Shown here in pieces: positions 36,135-44,900 of a DNA stretch of 64,000 nucleotides (the stretch's first letter is position 1; each line of letters starts with the position of its first letter). Origin of the DNA: JBJENW01 sp051880395 (lineage in GTDB: Bacteria; Bacillota; Clostridia; Lachnospirales; Lachnospiraceae); the NCBI GenBank assembly GCA_051880395.1, contig JBJENW010000109.1:1-64000 (forward strand), given 5' to 3'. Below the pieces are notes generated by a model. The model had not been told where the DNA came from, made no database searches, and saw only the letters and a list, made by a program, of their open reading frames with translations. The translations under genes and the position numbers were made by a program.

Positions 36135-37460
36135 ATGGATTTATTTGACTATATGCGAAGCCAGAATCAGGAAAAAGAATCGCCGCTGGCTTCCCGTATG
36201 CGTCCGGAAACATTGGACGAGGTGGTCGGTCAGCAGCATATCATTGCGAAGGACAAACTGTTGTACCGTGCAATCGCGGCAGATCAGTTGAGTTCCATTA
36301 TTTTTTATGGACCGCCGGGTACCGGAAAGACGACGCTCGCAAAGGTGATCGCGCATACAACCAGTGCGGAATTTGTCCAGCTCAATGCGACCAGTGCCGG
36401 AAAAAAGGACATGGAAGAAGTCGTACAGCAGGCGAAAAATAATCAGGGCATGTACCAAAAACGCACGATTCTTTTTATCGATGAGATTCATCGGTTTAAC
36501 AAAGGACAGCAGGATTATTTATTGCCGTTTGTAGAGGATGGAACGATTATTCTGGTCGGAGCGACAACAGAAAATCCGTATTTTGAAGTGAATGGAGCAC
36601 TTCTTTCCAGGTCGATCATTTTTGAATTAAAGCCGTTGTCAATACAGGATATCCGAACACTTCTGCAGCGGGCATTGACAGACGAAAAAAAAGGACTTGG
36701 AGTCTATCACGCAGTGATCGACGATGATGCACTGGAATTTTTGGCGGATGCCGCAAATGGGGATGCCAGAGCCGCATTGACAGCCATCGAGCTTGGCGTG
36801 ATGACGACAGAAAAAGGTGCCGACGGTTTGATTCATATTGATCTTGATGTTGCGCAGGAGTGCATCCAAAAGCGTGTGGTAAAATATGATAAATCCGGGG
36901 ATAATCATTATGATACGATATCAGCATTTATCAAAAGTATGCGAGGGTCTGATCCGGATGCAGCGGTGTATTATCTGGCGAAAATGTTGTATGCCGGGGA
37001 AGATATACGGTTTATCGCAAGAAGGATCATGATTTGTGCGGCAGAGGATGTTGGAAATGCAGATCCACAAGCGCTGACAGTTGCAGTTTCTGCATGTGAA
37101 GCGGTGGAGCGTATCGGAATGCCGGAAGCGAGAATCATTTTGTCGCAGGCGGTGACCTATGTGGCGAGTGCACCAAAGAGCAATGCTGCATATATGGCGA
37201 TCGATCAGGCACTTGAGACCGTACGAAACACACCGACAGCGGAAATTCCTGTTCATTTGAAAGATGCGCATTATAAAGGTGCTGGAAAACTTGGACACGG
37301 GGCAGGCTATCAATATGCGCACAATTATAAGAATCATTATGTCAAACAACAATACCTGCCGGATTCGTTGGCGGATGCCAGTTTTTACGAGCCGACAGAC
37401 ATTGGTTATGAAAAAAATATAAAAGAAAATCTGGAAAAAATCCGTCGAGAGGCGGAATAG
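36135..37460 (+). CDS. rarA: Replication-associated recombination protein RarA (MgsA)
   Basis: A 441-residue AAA+ ATPase related to clamp loaders that acts at stalled replication forks. Its family start SPLASRMRPETLDEVVGQQH, Walker A FYGPPGTGKTT, Walker B LFIDEIHRFNKGQQDY and the tetramerisation domain SDPDAAVYYLAKMLYAGED match RarA well. Length is normal. It is followed 14 bp later by the aminotransferase. The 156-bp gap before it holds no obvious signal. Confidence 0.94.
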   Translation: MDLFDYMRSQNQEKESPLASRMRPETLDEVVGQQHIIAKDKLLYRAIAADQLSSIIFYGPPGTGKTTLAKVIAHTTSAEFVQLNATSAGKKDMEEVVQQAKNNQGMYQKRTILFIDEIHRFNKGQQDYLLPFVEDGTIILVGATTENPYFEVNGALLSRSIIFELKPLSIQDIRTLLQRALTDEKKGLGVYHAVIDDDALEFLADAANGDARAALTAIELGVMTTEKGADGLIHIDLDVAQECIQKRVVKYDKSGDNHYDTISAFIKSMRGSDPDAAVYYLAKMLYAGEDIRFIARRIMICAAEDVGNADPQALTVAVSACEAVERIGMPEARIILSQAVTYVASAPKSNAAYMAIDQALETVRNTPTAEIPVHLKDAHYKGAGKLGHGAGYQYAHNYKNHYVKQQYLPDSLADASFYEPTDIGYEKNIKENLEKIRREAE

Positions 37461-37474
37461 TAGGAGGAAGAAAA

Positions 37475-38761
37475 ATGCAGTCATATCAGGAAATGTCAAA
37501 AGAAGAATTATTAAAGGAAAAAGCAAGTCTTGAAGCCGCTTACAAAGAATTTCAGCAGAGCGGACTGAAACTGGATATGTCAAGAGGAAAACCTTGTAAA
37601 GAGCAGTTGGATCTGTCAATGGGTATGATGGATGTGTTAAATAGTGGTGTGGATCTGGTCTGTGAAGACGGAACCGATTGTAGAAACTATGGAGTATTAG
37701 ACGGTATTCAGGAAGCCAAAGTACTCATCGGTGATATGATTGAAAATAATCCGGATAATATCATTATTTACGGAAATTCCAGCTTAAATATCATGTTTGA
37801 TACCGTTTCCCGTTCTATGACACACGGAGTAATGGGCTCTACTCCGTGGTGCAAATTGGACAAGGTAAAATGGCTGTGTCCGGTACCAGGATATGACAGA
37901 CATTTTGCGATCACAGAGTACTTTGGAATCGAAATGATCAATGTTCCTATGACACCGACCGGCCCGGATATGGATATGGTAGAAGAACTTGTAAGCAGTG
38001 ACCCGGCGATCAAAGGTATCTGGTGTGTACCGAAATATTCCAATCCACAGGGTATTACCTATTCAGATGAGACGGTTCGCCGTTTCGCACGTTTGAAACC
38101 GGCAGCCGCAGACTTCCGTATTTATTGGGATAATGCATATGGTGTACATCATTTATATGATATCGATCAGGATAATCTGGTGGAAATTTTAGCAGAATGT
38201 AAACGTGCTGGAAATCCGGATATGGTTTACAAATTCTGTTCGACATCAAAAATCAGCTTCCCAGGTTCTGGTGTGGCAGCAATCTGTACATCTGCAAATA
38301 ACTTAGAGGATATCAAGAAACAGTTAAAGATTCAGACCATCGGTCATGACAAAGTCAATCAGCTGCGTCATGTACGTTTCTTTAAAGATATCCATGGAAT
38401 GACAGAACATATGAGAAAACATGCAGACATTCTCCGTCCGAAATTTGAAATGATCTTAAATAAATTTGATGAGGAATTAGAGGGTCTTGGTGTTGGTACA
38501 TGGGTAAGACCAAAAGGCGGATATTTCATCTGTTATGAAGCGTTAGAAGGATGTGCAAAGAACATTGTTTCCAAAGCAAAGAAGGCGGGGGTTGTAATGA
38601 CACCGGCAGGTGCGCCGTTCCCATATGGAAAAGACCCGAAAGATTCTGTGATTCGAATTGCACCGTCCTTCCCATCCGTGGAAGATCTGACAAAAGCAAC
38701 GGATATCTTTATTCTTTGTGTGAAACTTGCAAGCATTGAGAAAATTTTAGAGACAAAATAA
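37475..38761 (+). CDS. PLP aminotransferase, class Ic (aspartate aminotransferase-like)
   Basis: A 428-residue fold-type I aminotransferase of the MocR-like subgroup Ic, several members of which are aspartate aminotransferases. Visible blocks are LDMSRGKPCKEQLDLSMGMM near residue 34, VPKYSNPQGITYSDETVRRF, YWDNAYGVHHLY and CSTSKISFPGSGVA, whose lysine should bind PLP. It probably links aspartate/oxaloacetate with glutamate. It is in operon with rarA and lies 30 bp upstream of lgt. Substrate assignment is by family resemblance. Confidence 0.88.
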   Translation: MQSYQEMSKEELLKEKASLEAAYKEFQQSGLKLDMSRGKPCKEQLDLSMGMMDVLNSGVDLVCEDGTDCRNYGVLDGIQEAKVLIGDMIENNPDNIIIYGNSSLNIMFDTVSRSMTHGVMGSTPWCKLDKVKWLCPVPGYDRHFAITEYFGIEMINVPMTPTGPDMDMVEELVSSDPAIKGIWCVPKYSNPQGITYSDETVRRFARLKPAAADFRIYWDNAYGVHHLYDIDQDNLVEILAECKRAGNPDMVYKFCSTSKISFPGSGVAAICTSANNLEDIKKQLKIQTIGHDKVNQLRHVRFFKDIHGMTEHMRKHADILRPKFEMILNKFDEELEGLGVGTWVRPKGGYFICYEALEGCAKNIVSKAKKAGVVMTPAGAPFPYGKDPKDSVIRIAPSFPSVEDLTKATDIFILCVKLASIEKILETK

Positions 38762-38791
38762 TAAAGACAACGAAAACTAAGGGGACACGCT

Positions 38792-39553
38792 ATGTTTAAC
38801 GATATTCAAATCGGGCCGTTGACATTTCATATGTATGGTCTGATGATCGCAATTGGGTTTGTAAGTGCGTATCTGATTAGCGGAAAGCGGGCGAAAATGC
38901 GCGGTATGGACGAGCGGATGATTGATGGGATTCTCGTCTGTGCCGTCGTTGGCGGCGCTATTGGGACAAGAATGTTGTACTATTTGGTAAGTCTGCCGGA
39001 AATTGTGAAAAATCCGTCGATCTTATGGGATTTTTCACATGGTTATGTAGTATACGGTGGTATTCTTGGAGGCATTCTGGCAACAATGATCTATTGCCGC
39101 ATAAAAAAAGAGAATTTTTTGGCTTATTTCGATCTGGTGATGCCATCTGTTGCATTGGCACAGGGATTCGGAAGAATTGGATGTTTTTGCGCGGGCTGCT
39201 GTTATGGCAGGGAAACAACATCAAAGTTTGGGATTATTTTTCATCATTCAGAGTTTGCGCCAAACGGTGTACGTCTGATTCCAACGCAGCTTATATCAAG
39301 TGGTGGAGATTTCTTGATTGCAGCCGTTCTCTATTGGTATGCAAAAAAGAAGAGAACAGACGGATGTGTCGGCGCGCTCTACATGATTCTATACAGCATC
39401 GGTAGATTTATCCTGGAATTTTTCCGTGCAGATTTCAGAGGAAGTCTTGGACCGTTTTCTACATCGCAAATTATTTCGATTGGAATCTGTATGATCGGAA
39501 TGATTTTATTTATCAATCGCATACTTGCAAAGAAAAAGCCAGAGCTTGCATAA
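38792..39553 (+). CDS. lgt: Prolipoprotein diacylglyceryl transferase
   Basis: A 253-residue membrane enzyme that moves diacylglycerol from phosphatidylglycerol to the lipobox cysteine, the first step in lipoprotein maturation. It has about seven membrane segments, and the signature GFGRIGCFCAGCCYGRET near residue 128. The cysteine-rich version of the motif (normally GRxGNFxNxE) is the form often seen in Clostridia. Substrates within the window include the lipoproteins at 7907 and 44901. Confidence 0.93.
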   Translation: MFNDIQIGPLTFHMYGLMIAIGFVSAYLISGKRAKMRGMDERMIDGILVCAVVGGAIGTRMLYYLVSLPEIVKNPSILWDFSHGYVVYGGILGGILATMIYCRIKKENFLAYFDLVMPSVALAQGFGRIGCFCAGCCYGRETTSKFGIIFHHSEFAPNGVRLIPTQLISSGGDFLIAAVLYWYAKKKRTDGCVGALYMILYSIGRFILEFFRADFRGSLGPFSTSQIISIGICMIGMILFINRILAKKKPELA

Positions 39554-39587
39554 AAAGAGACAGCAAATATTTGCTGTCTCTTTTTTT
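39554..39587 (+). terminator. Terminator after lgt
   Basis: aaagagacagcaaa pairs with tttgctgtctcttt and runs into T7. Confidence 0.92.
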
Positions 39588-39639
39588 GAGAAATTGTCTC
39601 TTCCACTCTATGAAATATCATCTAAATCTCGAATAAAGA

Positions 39640-39745
39640 AAGTATCAGCACTTTCAAACGGGCGTATTGATACACAGTCTTTTGTGTAACAAAGCGTCCG
39701 TTTTTTGTGTGTTACTGTTCGCACGCAATGATTGAGATATTTCTG
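39640..39745. repeat. Possible relic of a family 1 element
   Basis: Three family 1 marks occur in the right order within 100 bp: gatacacagt, cgtccgt and gattgagatattt, but the long stem between them is missing and replaced by a short gtgtaac/gtgttac segment. It looks like an internally deleted copy between lgt and the EAL gene. Confidence 0.4.
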
Positions 39746-39756
39746 GTTTTCATAAC

Positions 39757-39786
39757 TTTACAATATCTGCAAAAATATGGTATAGT
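39757..39786 (+). promoter_or_regulatory. Putative promoter of the EAL gene
   Basis: TTTACA (39757-39762) and TATAGT (39781-39786) are 18 bp apart and 37 bp upstream of the start codon. Confidence 0.5.
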
Positions 39787-39823
39787 ACAATTAGTTTTTC
39801 GCATGCATAAGGAGGTGTGATGC

Positions 39824-41752
39824 ATGCATTACGATTATGACTTTGAAATAGCAGCATTAGTATTGATGTTTTTTATAATGCTGCATTATTTTATGAAAAC
39901 AACAATTGTTACAAAACAGAGAAAAGCATTCTCTATTCTTTTGATCTTGGCATTTTCGGAATCAACGATAGATATTATTTCGATATTATTGCTTGAACAA
40001 CCAGGAGGGGGCTTGTTGGATTATATTTTGAATGCCACATACCTGATCGTTTTTAGCATGGTACCGATGGTGTACTATATTTACATATCAATTACGACAC
40101 AAAGCGATGGTCGAATGAAATTGTGGGAAAAATGTTTTTCGGTCGTACCGATTACAATTGTGTTTCTTGCGGTTGTGACAACACCGTGGACAAATTGGAT
40201 TTTTTATTTTGATGAGAATTGGAATTATCATCATGGACCGTTGTTTAATATTGTATATGTGGCGGGTGCGGCATATTTGTCGGTATGTCTGTTCATAGCA
40301 TGTTCCAGAAAAAAGACACTGACAAAGGGACAACGGGTGGCTGTTTATGCGTTTACAGTCGGAAATCTGATCACAGTCTTGATCCAGAATATGCTGTCGG
40401 AGCATTTGATCATCAGCATGTCGGTGGCGGTTGCAATTTTGATGATCTATCTGTCCTTGGAAAATCCGAATGATTTTCAGGACAAACAGCTTGGCATATA
40501 TAATCGGGAAGCATTTATTCAGGCAGCGGGATATTGCATTGAACAGAAGCGGGAATTCGAAGTTCTTGCAGTGCAGATTGATGGATATTCGGTTGTTAAT
40601 GAGATGCTCGGAGTGAAAAATGGCGATTTTCTGTTAAAAGAAATAGCAGAGTTTTTGCAGCAGACAGTGGGAAAAGGAATGGTCTGCCACATTGAAGGAT
40701 TGCGTTTTGCTATTTTATCAATCGGGGAAGAACAGGATTTGACAAAAAGTGCCAGAACGATTGCAGAACGATTTCAGGTTCCATTTTTGATTCAACATAT
40801 GGAAATCTTGCTTTCTGCGGTCATGTGCCATCTGGAATATCCGCAAAATGTAAAAAAGATTGAAGATATCATGGATATTATAGAGTATACTTTAAAAGAT
40901 CCGAAACCGGCGGACGAGGATGGTATTTCTTACATGCCGGATGATGCTTTAAAGCAGAAACGGCGCGAGACAAAAATTATCCATTGCATGAAGCAAGCCT
41001 TACAAAATGATTCGCTGCGCGTTTATTATCAGCCGATTTATTCTGTAAAAAAGAAACGCTATACTTCAGCAGAGGCATTGGTACGTTTGTGGGATGAGAC
41101 GATGGGCTTTATCAGTCCGGAAGAATTTATTCCACTGGCTGAAAAAAATGGGTTGATTTTAAAAATCGGGGAGCGCGTTTTTCGCGAGGTTAGCCGTTTT
41201 ATTTCCGAGAATCAGATCTGGAAATACGGGATTGAATACATAGAAGTAAACTTATCTGTTGTGCAGTGTATGCAAGAGAAGATGTTTGAAAAATTGCTAT
41301 CTGTGATGCGGGAGTATCGGGTGAAACCGTCAATGATCAATCTGGAGATCACAGAAACATCTGCAGTTGTTTCTAAAAAGATATTGCTGCAGAATATGCA
41401 GAAACTGATTGAACAGGGCTGCTCTTTTGCCTTAGATGATTATGGGACTGGGTATTCCAATACAACAACTTTGATGGAATGTCCGTTTCATATTATTAAA
41501 TTGGATAAAAGCATGGTATGGACAGCTATGGAAGATGAGCGAGCGCTGATAGCGCTGAAGCATACAACAGCGATGATCAAAGAAATGGATATGAATATTG
41601 TGGCAGAAGGAATCGAAACAAAAGAACAGGCACAGCTTTTAGCATCGTTTGGCTGTGATTTTTTCCAAGGATTCTATTATTCCAAGCCCGTATCCGCAAA
41701 ATCCTTTCTTGCAATTCTGCGTCAGTCGTATTATCAGGCAGCGGAACAGTAA
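39824..41752 (+). CDS. Membrane c-di-GMP phosphodiesterase (7TM, degenerate GGDEF, EAL)
   Basis: A 642-residue protein. Residues 1-215 hold about seven hydrophobic segments like the 7TM sensor of some histidine kinases. Residues 225-360 are a GGDEF domain whose signature has become EGLRF, so it should not make c-di-GMP. Residues 395-640 are an EAL domain with its catalytic set visible: AEALVRL, EVNLS, NLEITET, LDDYGTGYSN, IKLDK, VAEGIET. It should hydrolyse c-di-GMP in response to a membrane or external signal. The ATG at 39824 follows GGAGG. Confidence 0.9.
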   Translation: MHYDYDFEIAALVLMFFIMLHYFMKTTIVTKQRKAFSILLILAFSESTIDIISILLLEQPGGGLLDYILNATYLIVFSMVPMVYYIYISITTQSDGRMKLWEKCFSVVPITIVFLAVVTTPWTNWIFYFDENWNYHHGPLFNIVYVAGAAYLSVCLFIACSRKKTLTKGQRVAVYAFTVGNLITVLIQNMLSEHLIISMSVAVAILMIYLSLENPNDFQDKQLGIYNREAFIQAAGYCIEQKREFEVLAVQIDGYSVVNEMLGVKNGDFLLKEIAEFLQQTVGKGMVCHIEGLRFAILSIGEEQDLTKSARTIAERFQVPFLIQHMEILLSAVMCHLEYPQNVKKIEDIMDIIEYTLKDPKPADEDGISYMPDDALKQKRRETKIIHCMKQALQNDSLRVYYQPIYSVKKKRYTSAEALVRLWDETMGFISPEEFIPLAEKNGLILKIGERVFREVSRFISENQIWKYGIEYIEVNLSVVQCMQEKMFEKLLSVMREYRVKPSMINLEITETSAVVSKKILLQNMQKLIEQGCSFALDDYGTGYSNTTTLMECPFHIIKLDKSMVWTAMEDERALIALKHTTAMIKEMDMNIVAEGIETKEQAQLLASFGCDFFQGFYYSKPVSAKSFLAILRQSYYQAAEQ

Positions 41753-41844
41753 CAACATGATGCGAAAAAAAACGAAAAAAGAAAATAAGTATTTGATTTT
41801 CTTCTTAAAACTGGTATAATATGACGTGATAAGGAGGAAGGAAA

Positions 41845-42570
41845 ATGCTGAGACTGGCAGTTTGCGATGATAGTGTGATAGAACAGGCAATTCTAAAACG
41901 ACTCTTGGAAAAATTGCTTGCAGAACGAAAACAGGAGTGTGCTGTGCGAACATTTTCCTCTGGAGAGGATTTAATGGAGGCATTCGAGAATGAGACATTC
42001 AAACCGGATATAATCTTCTTGGATATCTATATGGGGAAAGCAAATGGAATTGAAGTTGGGAAAAAAATTCGAAAGTTGAACACACAGGTTGAAATTGTTT
42101 ATAGTACAACTAGTATGGACTTTTTGATGGAAAGTTATGAGGTTTTTGCTCTCGGCTATTTGGTGAAACCATATCAGCCGGAGAAAATTGGAAAACTTCT
42201 GGATTACTATATCGAAAAATATTTCTCGTTTGATTCAAAAGTATTAAATATCAGCTTTAAAGGAAAGACAGATTTGATCAATTATAAAGATATTGTATAC
42301 ATAGAGTCTTCTAACCGTGTAGTGCTGATTCATACATTGAGCAAAGGAGATATTCGGATTTATAAGAAACTGGATGAAATTGAAGAAGAGTTGAATAGTA
42401 TTGATTTTTTACGCTGTCATCAGAGTTATATCGTCAACGTACATCAGGTGGATTATGTGGACGAAACAGATTTTGTTATGAAGAATAAAAGTATTGTACC
42501 GATTCGAAAGCGGGAACGCAAAAATATTCTTGGACAATACATGGAGCGCTTGGACAAAGTTTCTCGTTAA
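41845..42570 (+). CDS. LytTR-family response regulator
   Basis: A 241-residue regulator of the AgrA/VirR kind. The receiver domain (1-118) has CDDS and the phosphoacceptor in IIFLDIYMG near residue 55, plus the lysine in LVKPYQ near 106. The LytTR DNA-binding domain (130-238) contains IVYIESSNRVVLIHTLSKGD and FLRCHQSYIVNVHQV. No histidine kinase is adjacent. A set of direct repeats just past its terminator looks like a LytTR target (see 42701-42763). Confidence 0.92.
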   Translation: MLRLAVCDDSVIEQAILKRLLEKLLAERKQECAVRTFSSGEDLMEAFENETFKPDIIFLDIYMGKANGIEVGKKIRKLNTQVEIVYSTTSMDFLMESYEVFALGYLVKPYQPEKIGKLLDYYIEKYFSFDSKVLNISFKGKTDLINYKDIVYIESSNRVVLIHTLSKGDIRIYKKLDEIEEELNSIDFLRCHQSYIVNVHQVDYVDETDFVMKNKSIVPIRKRERKNILGQYMERLDKVSR

Positions 42571-42582
42571 GCAGCGATGTAC

Positions 42583-42627
42583 AAAAAGAGATTCAGAAAA
42601 GAAAAACTTTTTTGAATCTCTTTTTTG
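42583..42627 (+). terminator. Terminator after the LytTR regulator
   Basis: aaaaagagattcagaaaa pairs with tttttgaatctctttttt around a short loop and a closing T run. Confidence 0.9.
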
Positions 42628-42700
42628 TATCTTTATACAGGGAGAAAAAACCTCCTATCGGCATTTTTTTTCTATACTTTACCCATTTTCAAACTTTTTT

Positions 42701-42763
42701 GTAGAAAAATGCGTTTTATAGGTAGAACCGCGATGTAGAAAAAACACAGAAACAGTGTATAAT
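42701..42763 (+). promoter_or_regulatory. Putative LytTR-controlled promoter
   Basis: GTAGAA occurs at 42701, 42722 and 42735. The first two are 21 bp apart, the spacing usual for LytTR dimer sites. A perfect TATAAT stands at 42758-42763 with no recognisable -35 box, as in activator-dependent promoters. The nearby LytTR regulator is the obvious candidate activator; the binding itself is inferred. Confidence 0.4.
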
Positions 42764-42769
42764 AAATAC

Positions 42770-43355
42770 ATAAGGAACAGATAAGTGTTCTAAGAAAAAT
42801 CCGATTCGGCATTGGGGAGTGTCGTTTGGGAGTACCAAAAAGGGGGCAGAAAAAAGTAGTCATATGTAAGAAACTGGTTTGTATGTGGGAGTATAAATCA
42901 GAGGGTAGAAGGGTATAACAAGCAAAAAAGAAGGAATGTTTCAAACATGAGAGAGTTCTTTGGGGAAGGAAATTCGAGTCAGAGTTGTTTTGGGGAAAAC
43001 AGCAAAGACAGATGTGAGAAACAGAGAAGACCGGATGTATCACTGGAAACTGCGTGCTGGGGAATTGTCAAACGACAATGCACAAGATTGCAGAAAAGGA
43101 TGATGTTTTTGTAATCCAGAGTTCAGAATATATCAGGCTTGGAAAATCTAAAATGGATCGGAAAAGTAGAACATACAATATGCGAAAAAGAAAATAAATG
43201 AATGATTTTTGGGGAAGAATCCGTCATTTGTATTCGAAAAGCATTTGGGGGAAGAACGTGAATTAGGGAGAAGTTAATTTTAATACAGTTGATTGAGCGT
43301 TTTGCGAAAAGAATAATCCTTTGTGAGGGGAACACAAAGGATTATTCTTTTTTTT
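42770..43355 (+). ncRNA. Candidate 590-nt noncoding RNA
   Basis: Between a consensus -10 box and a perfect intrinsic terminator (43307-43355) lie about 590 bases with no open frame over 60 codons on the plus strand. TGGGGAA or a close variant recurs at 42823, 42961, 42991, 43058, 43210 and 43246. One 55-codon frame (42947-43114, MREFFGEGNSSQSCFGENSK...) has a weak site and no recognisable product. I read the region as a probable structured or regulatory RNA, but a small peptide gene is possible. Confidence 0.4.
43307..43355 (+). terminator. Terminator upstream of spoVAD
   Basis: aaaagaataatcctttgtg pairs with cacaaaggattattctttt, followed by T4. There is no gene immediately before it, which argues for a noncoding transcript ending here. 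Confidence 0.93.
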
Positions 43356-43431
43356 ATTTCTGATTTTTTTCACATATTTTTTTCAAATAATTCAAAGAAT
43401 ATCCTAAAGAAAAGAAAAAGGAGCGATGTAA

Positions 43432-44445
43432 ATGACGCAGATTAAAGGAAAACAGAGTCTTTTGTTTGCAGAAGCACCGTATATTATAGGGAGTGCTTCC
43501 ATCGTGGGGAAAAAAGAAGGAGAAGGACCGCTTGGAAATAAATTTGACGCGGTTTGTGAGGATGATAAATTTGGAGAAGAGACATGGGAAGAATCCGAAA
43601 GCCGCATGCAGAAAGAGACAGCACTTCTTGCGATCGGAAAAGCAGGAATTGAGGTAAAAGATGTCCGATACGCATTTGCAGGAGATTTACTGGGACAGAC
43701 GATCGCGACATCATTTGGAATCATGGAGTTAGAGCTGCCGCTGTTTGGTCTGTATGGAGCCTGTTCAACAAGTGGAGAGTCGCTGATGCTCGGAGCTATG
43801 TGTGTGGCAGCCGGATTTGCGGAGCATGTGCTTGCTATGACATCAAGCCATTTTGCAAGCGCAGAGAAACAGTTTCGTTTTCCACTCGGTTACGGCAGTC
43901 AGCGTCCAGCGTGTGCGACTTGGACAGTAACAGGCTGTGGAGCTTTTATTTTGGGGAAAAAGCGGAGCAAAGCGAGAATTACAGGAGTAACGACAGGAAA
44001 GATTGTGGATTATGGAGTTCGAGATTCTATGAATATGGGAGCTGCAATGGCACCGGCCGCGTGCGAGGTGATCTGTCAAAATTTTCAGGATTTTGATCGT
44101 ACACCGGATGATTATGATCAGATCATCACAGGGGATCTTGGGGTGGTCGGACAAAAAATTCTCATCGATCTGGTGCGGGAACGTGGGTATGATATAGCGG
44201 GAAAACATACGGATTGTGGAATTGAAATTTTTGACAGTGAATTGCAGAATACGCAGTCCGGAGGCTCCGGTTGCGGTTGTGCGGCAGCAACTTTGAGTGC
44301 CCACTTTTTACCAAAGATTGAAAAGGGAATTTTGAAACGTGTATTGTTTGTACCGACTGGAGCATTGCTTTCTACGGTCAGTTTTAATGAAGGTCAGAAT
44401 GTGCCGGGAATCGCACATGGTGTTGTAATCGAGCATGCAGGATAA
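43432..44445 (+). CDS. spoVAD: Stage V sporulation protein AD
   Basis: A 337-residue thiolase-fold protein of the SpoVA channel complex that moves calcium dipicolinate into the forespore and out at germination. Characteristic blocks are GKQSLLFAEAPYIIGSASIV at the start, FGLYGACSTSGESLMLGA, GYGSQRPACATWTVTGCGAF and TDCGIEIFD. It is the first gene after a terminator; spoVAC, which usually precedes it, is absent. Expression is expected from sigma-G, but I see no clear promoter. Confidence 0.95.
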   Translation: MTQIKGKQSLLFAEAPYIIGSASIVGKKEGEGPLGNKFDAVCEDDKFGEETWEESESRMQKETALLAIGKAGIEVKDVRYAFAGDLLGQTIATSFGIMELELPLFGLYGACSTSGESLMLGAMCVAAGFAEHVLAMTSSHFASAEKQFRFPLGYGSQRPACATWTVTGCGAFILGKKRSKARITGVTTGKIVDYGVRDSMNMGAAMAPAACEVICQNFQDFDRTPDDYDQIITGDLGVVGQKILIDLVRERGYDIAGKHTDCGIEIFDSELQNTQSGGSGCGCAAATLSAHFLPKIEKGILKRVLFVPTGALLSTVSFNEGQNVPGIAHGVVIEHAG

Positions 44446-44468
44446 CAACTGCAGGATTGGAGGAAACG

Positions 44469-44825
44469 ATGGAATATTGGAATGCGTTCTGGGTGGGAGG
44501 ATTGATCTGTGCGCTTGTTCAGATTTTAATGGAAAAAACAAAATTGCTGCCGGGGAGAATCATGGTGTTGCTGGTCTGTGCGGGTGCTGTTTTGGGCGCA
44601 CTCGGTATTTATCAGCCTTTTCAGGATTTTGCAGGAGCAGGAGCGTCGGTTCCGCTTTTGGGATTTGGAAATACATTGTGGAAAGGTGTGAAAGAGGCGG
44701 TTGATCAGAAAGGTCTTTTGGGCATATTTGAGGGTGGGCTTTCAGCCAGTGCAGTTGGCATATCGGCAGCGTTGATCTTTAGTTATCTGGCTTCACTGAT
44801 TTTTGAGCCGAAGATGAAAGAATAG
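44469..44825 (+). CDS. spoVAE: Stage V sporulation protein AE
   Basis: A 118-residue membrane protein with three to four hydrophobic segments (FWVGGLICALVQILMEKTKL, GVGISAALIFSYLASLIF-like end). It matches the short SpoVAE (SpoVAEb) form that, with SpoVAC and SpoVAD, forms the dipicolinate channel. ATG 44469 follows GGAGG, 23 bp after spoVAD, so the two are co-transcribed. Confidence 0.92.
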   Translation: MEYWNAFWVGGLICALVQILMEKTKLLPGRIMVLLVCAGAVLGALGIYQPFQDFAGAGASVPLLGFGNTLWKGVKEAVDQKGLLGIFEGGLSASAVGISAALIFSYLASLIFEPKMKE

Positions 44826-44900
44826 CAGTTTTATCCAAGTATAAATTATGTGTGGTGGCAAAAACTAAGAATGTAACAGAAAGAAAAAGGAGATGCAAAG

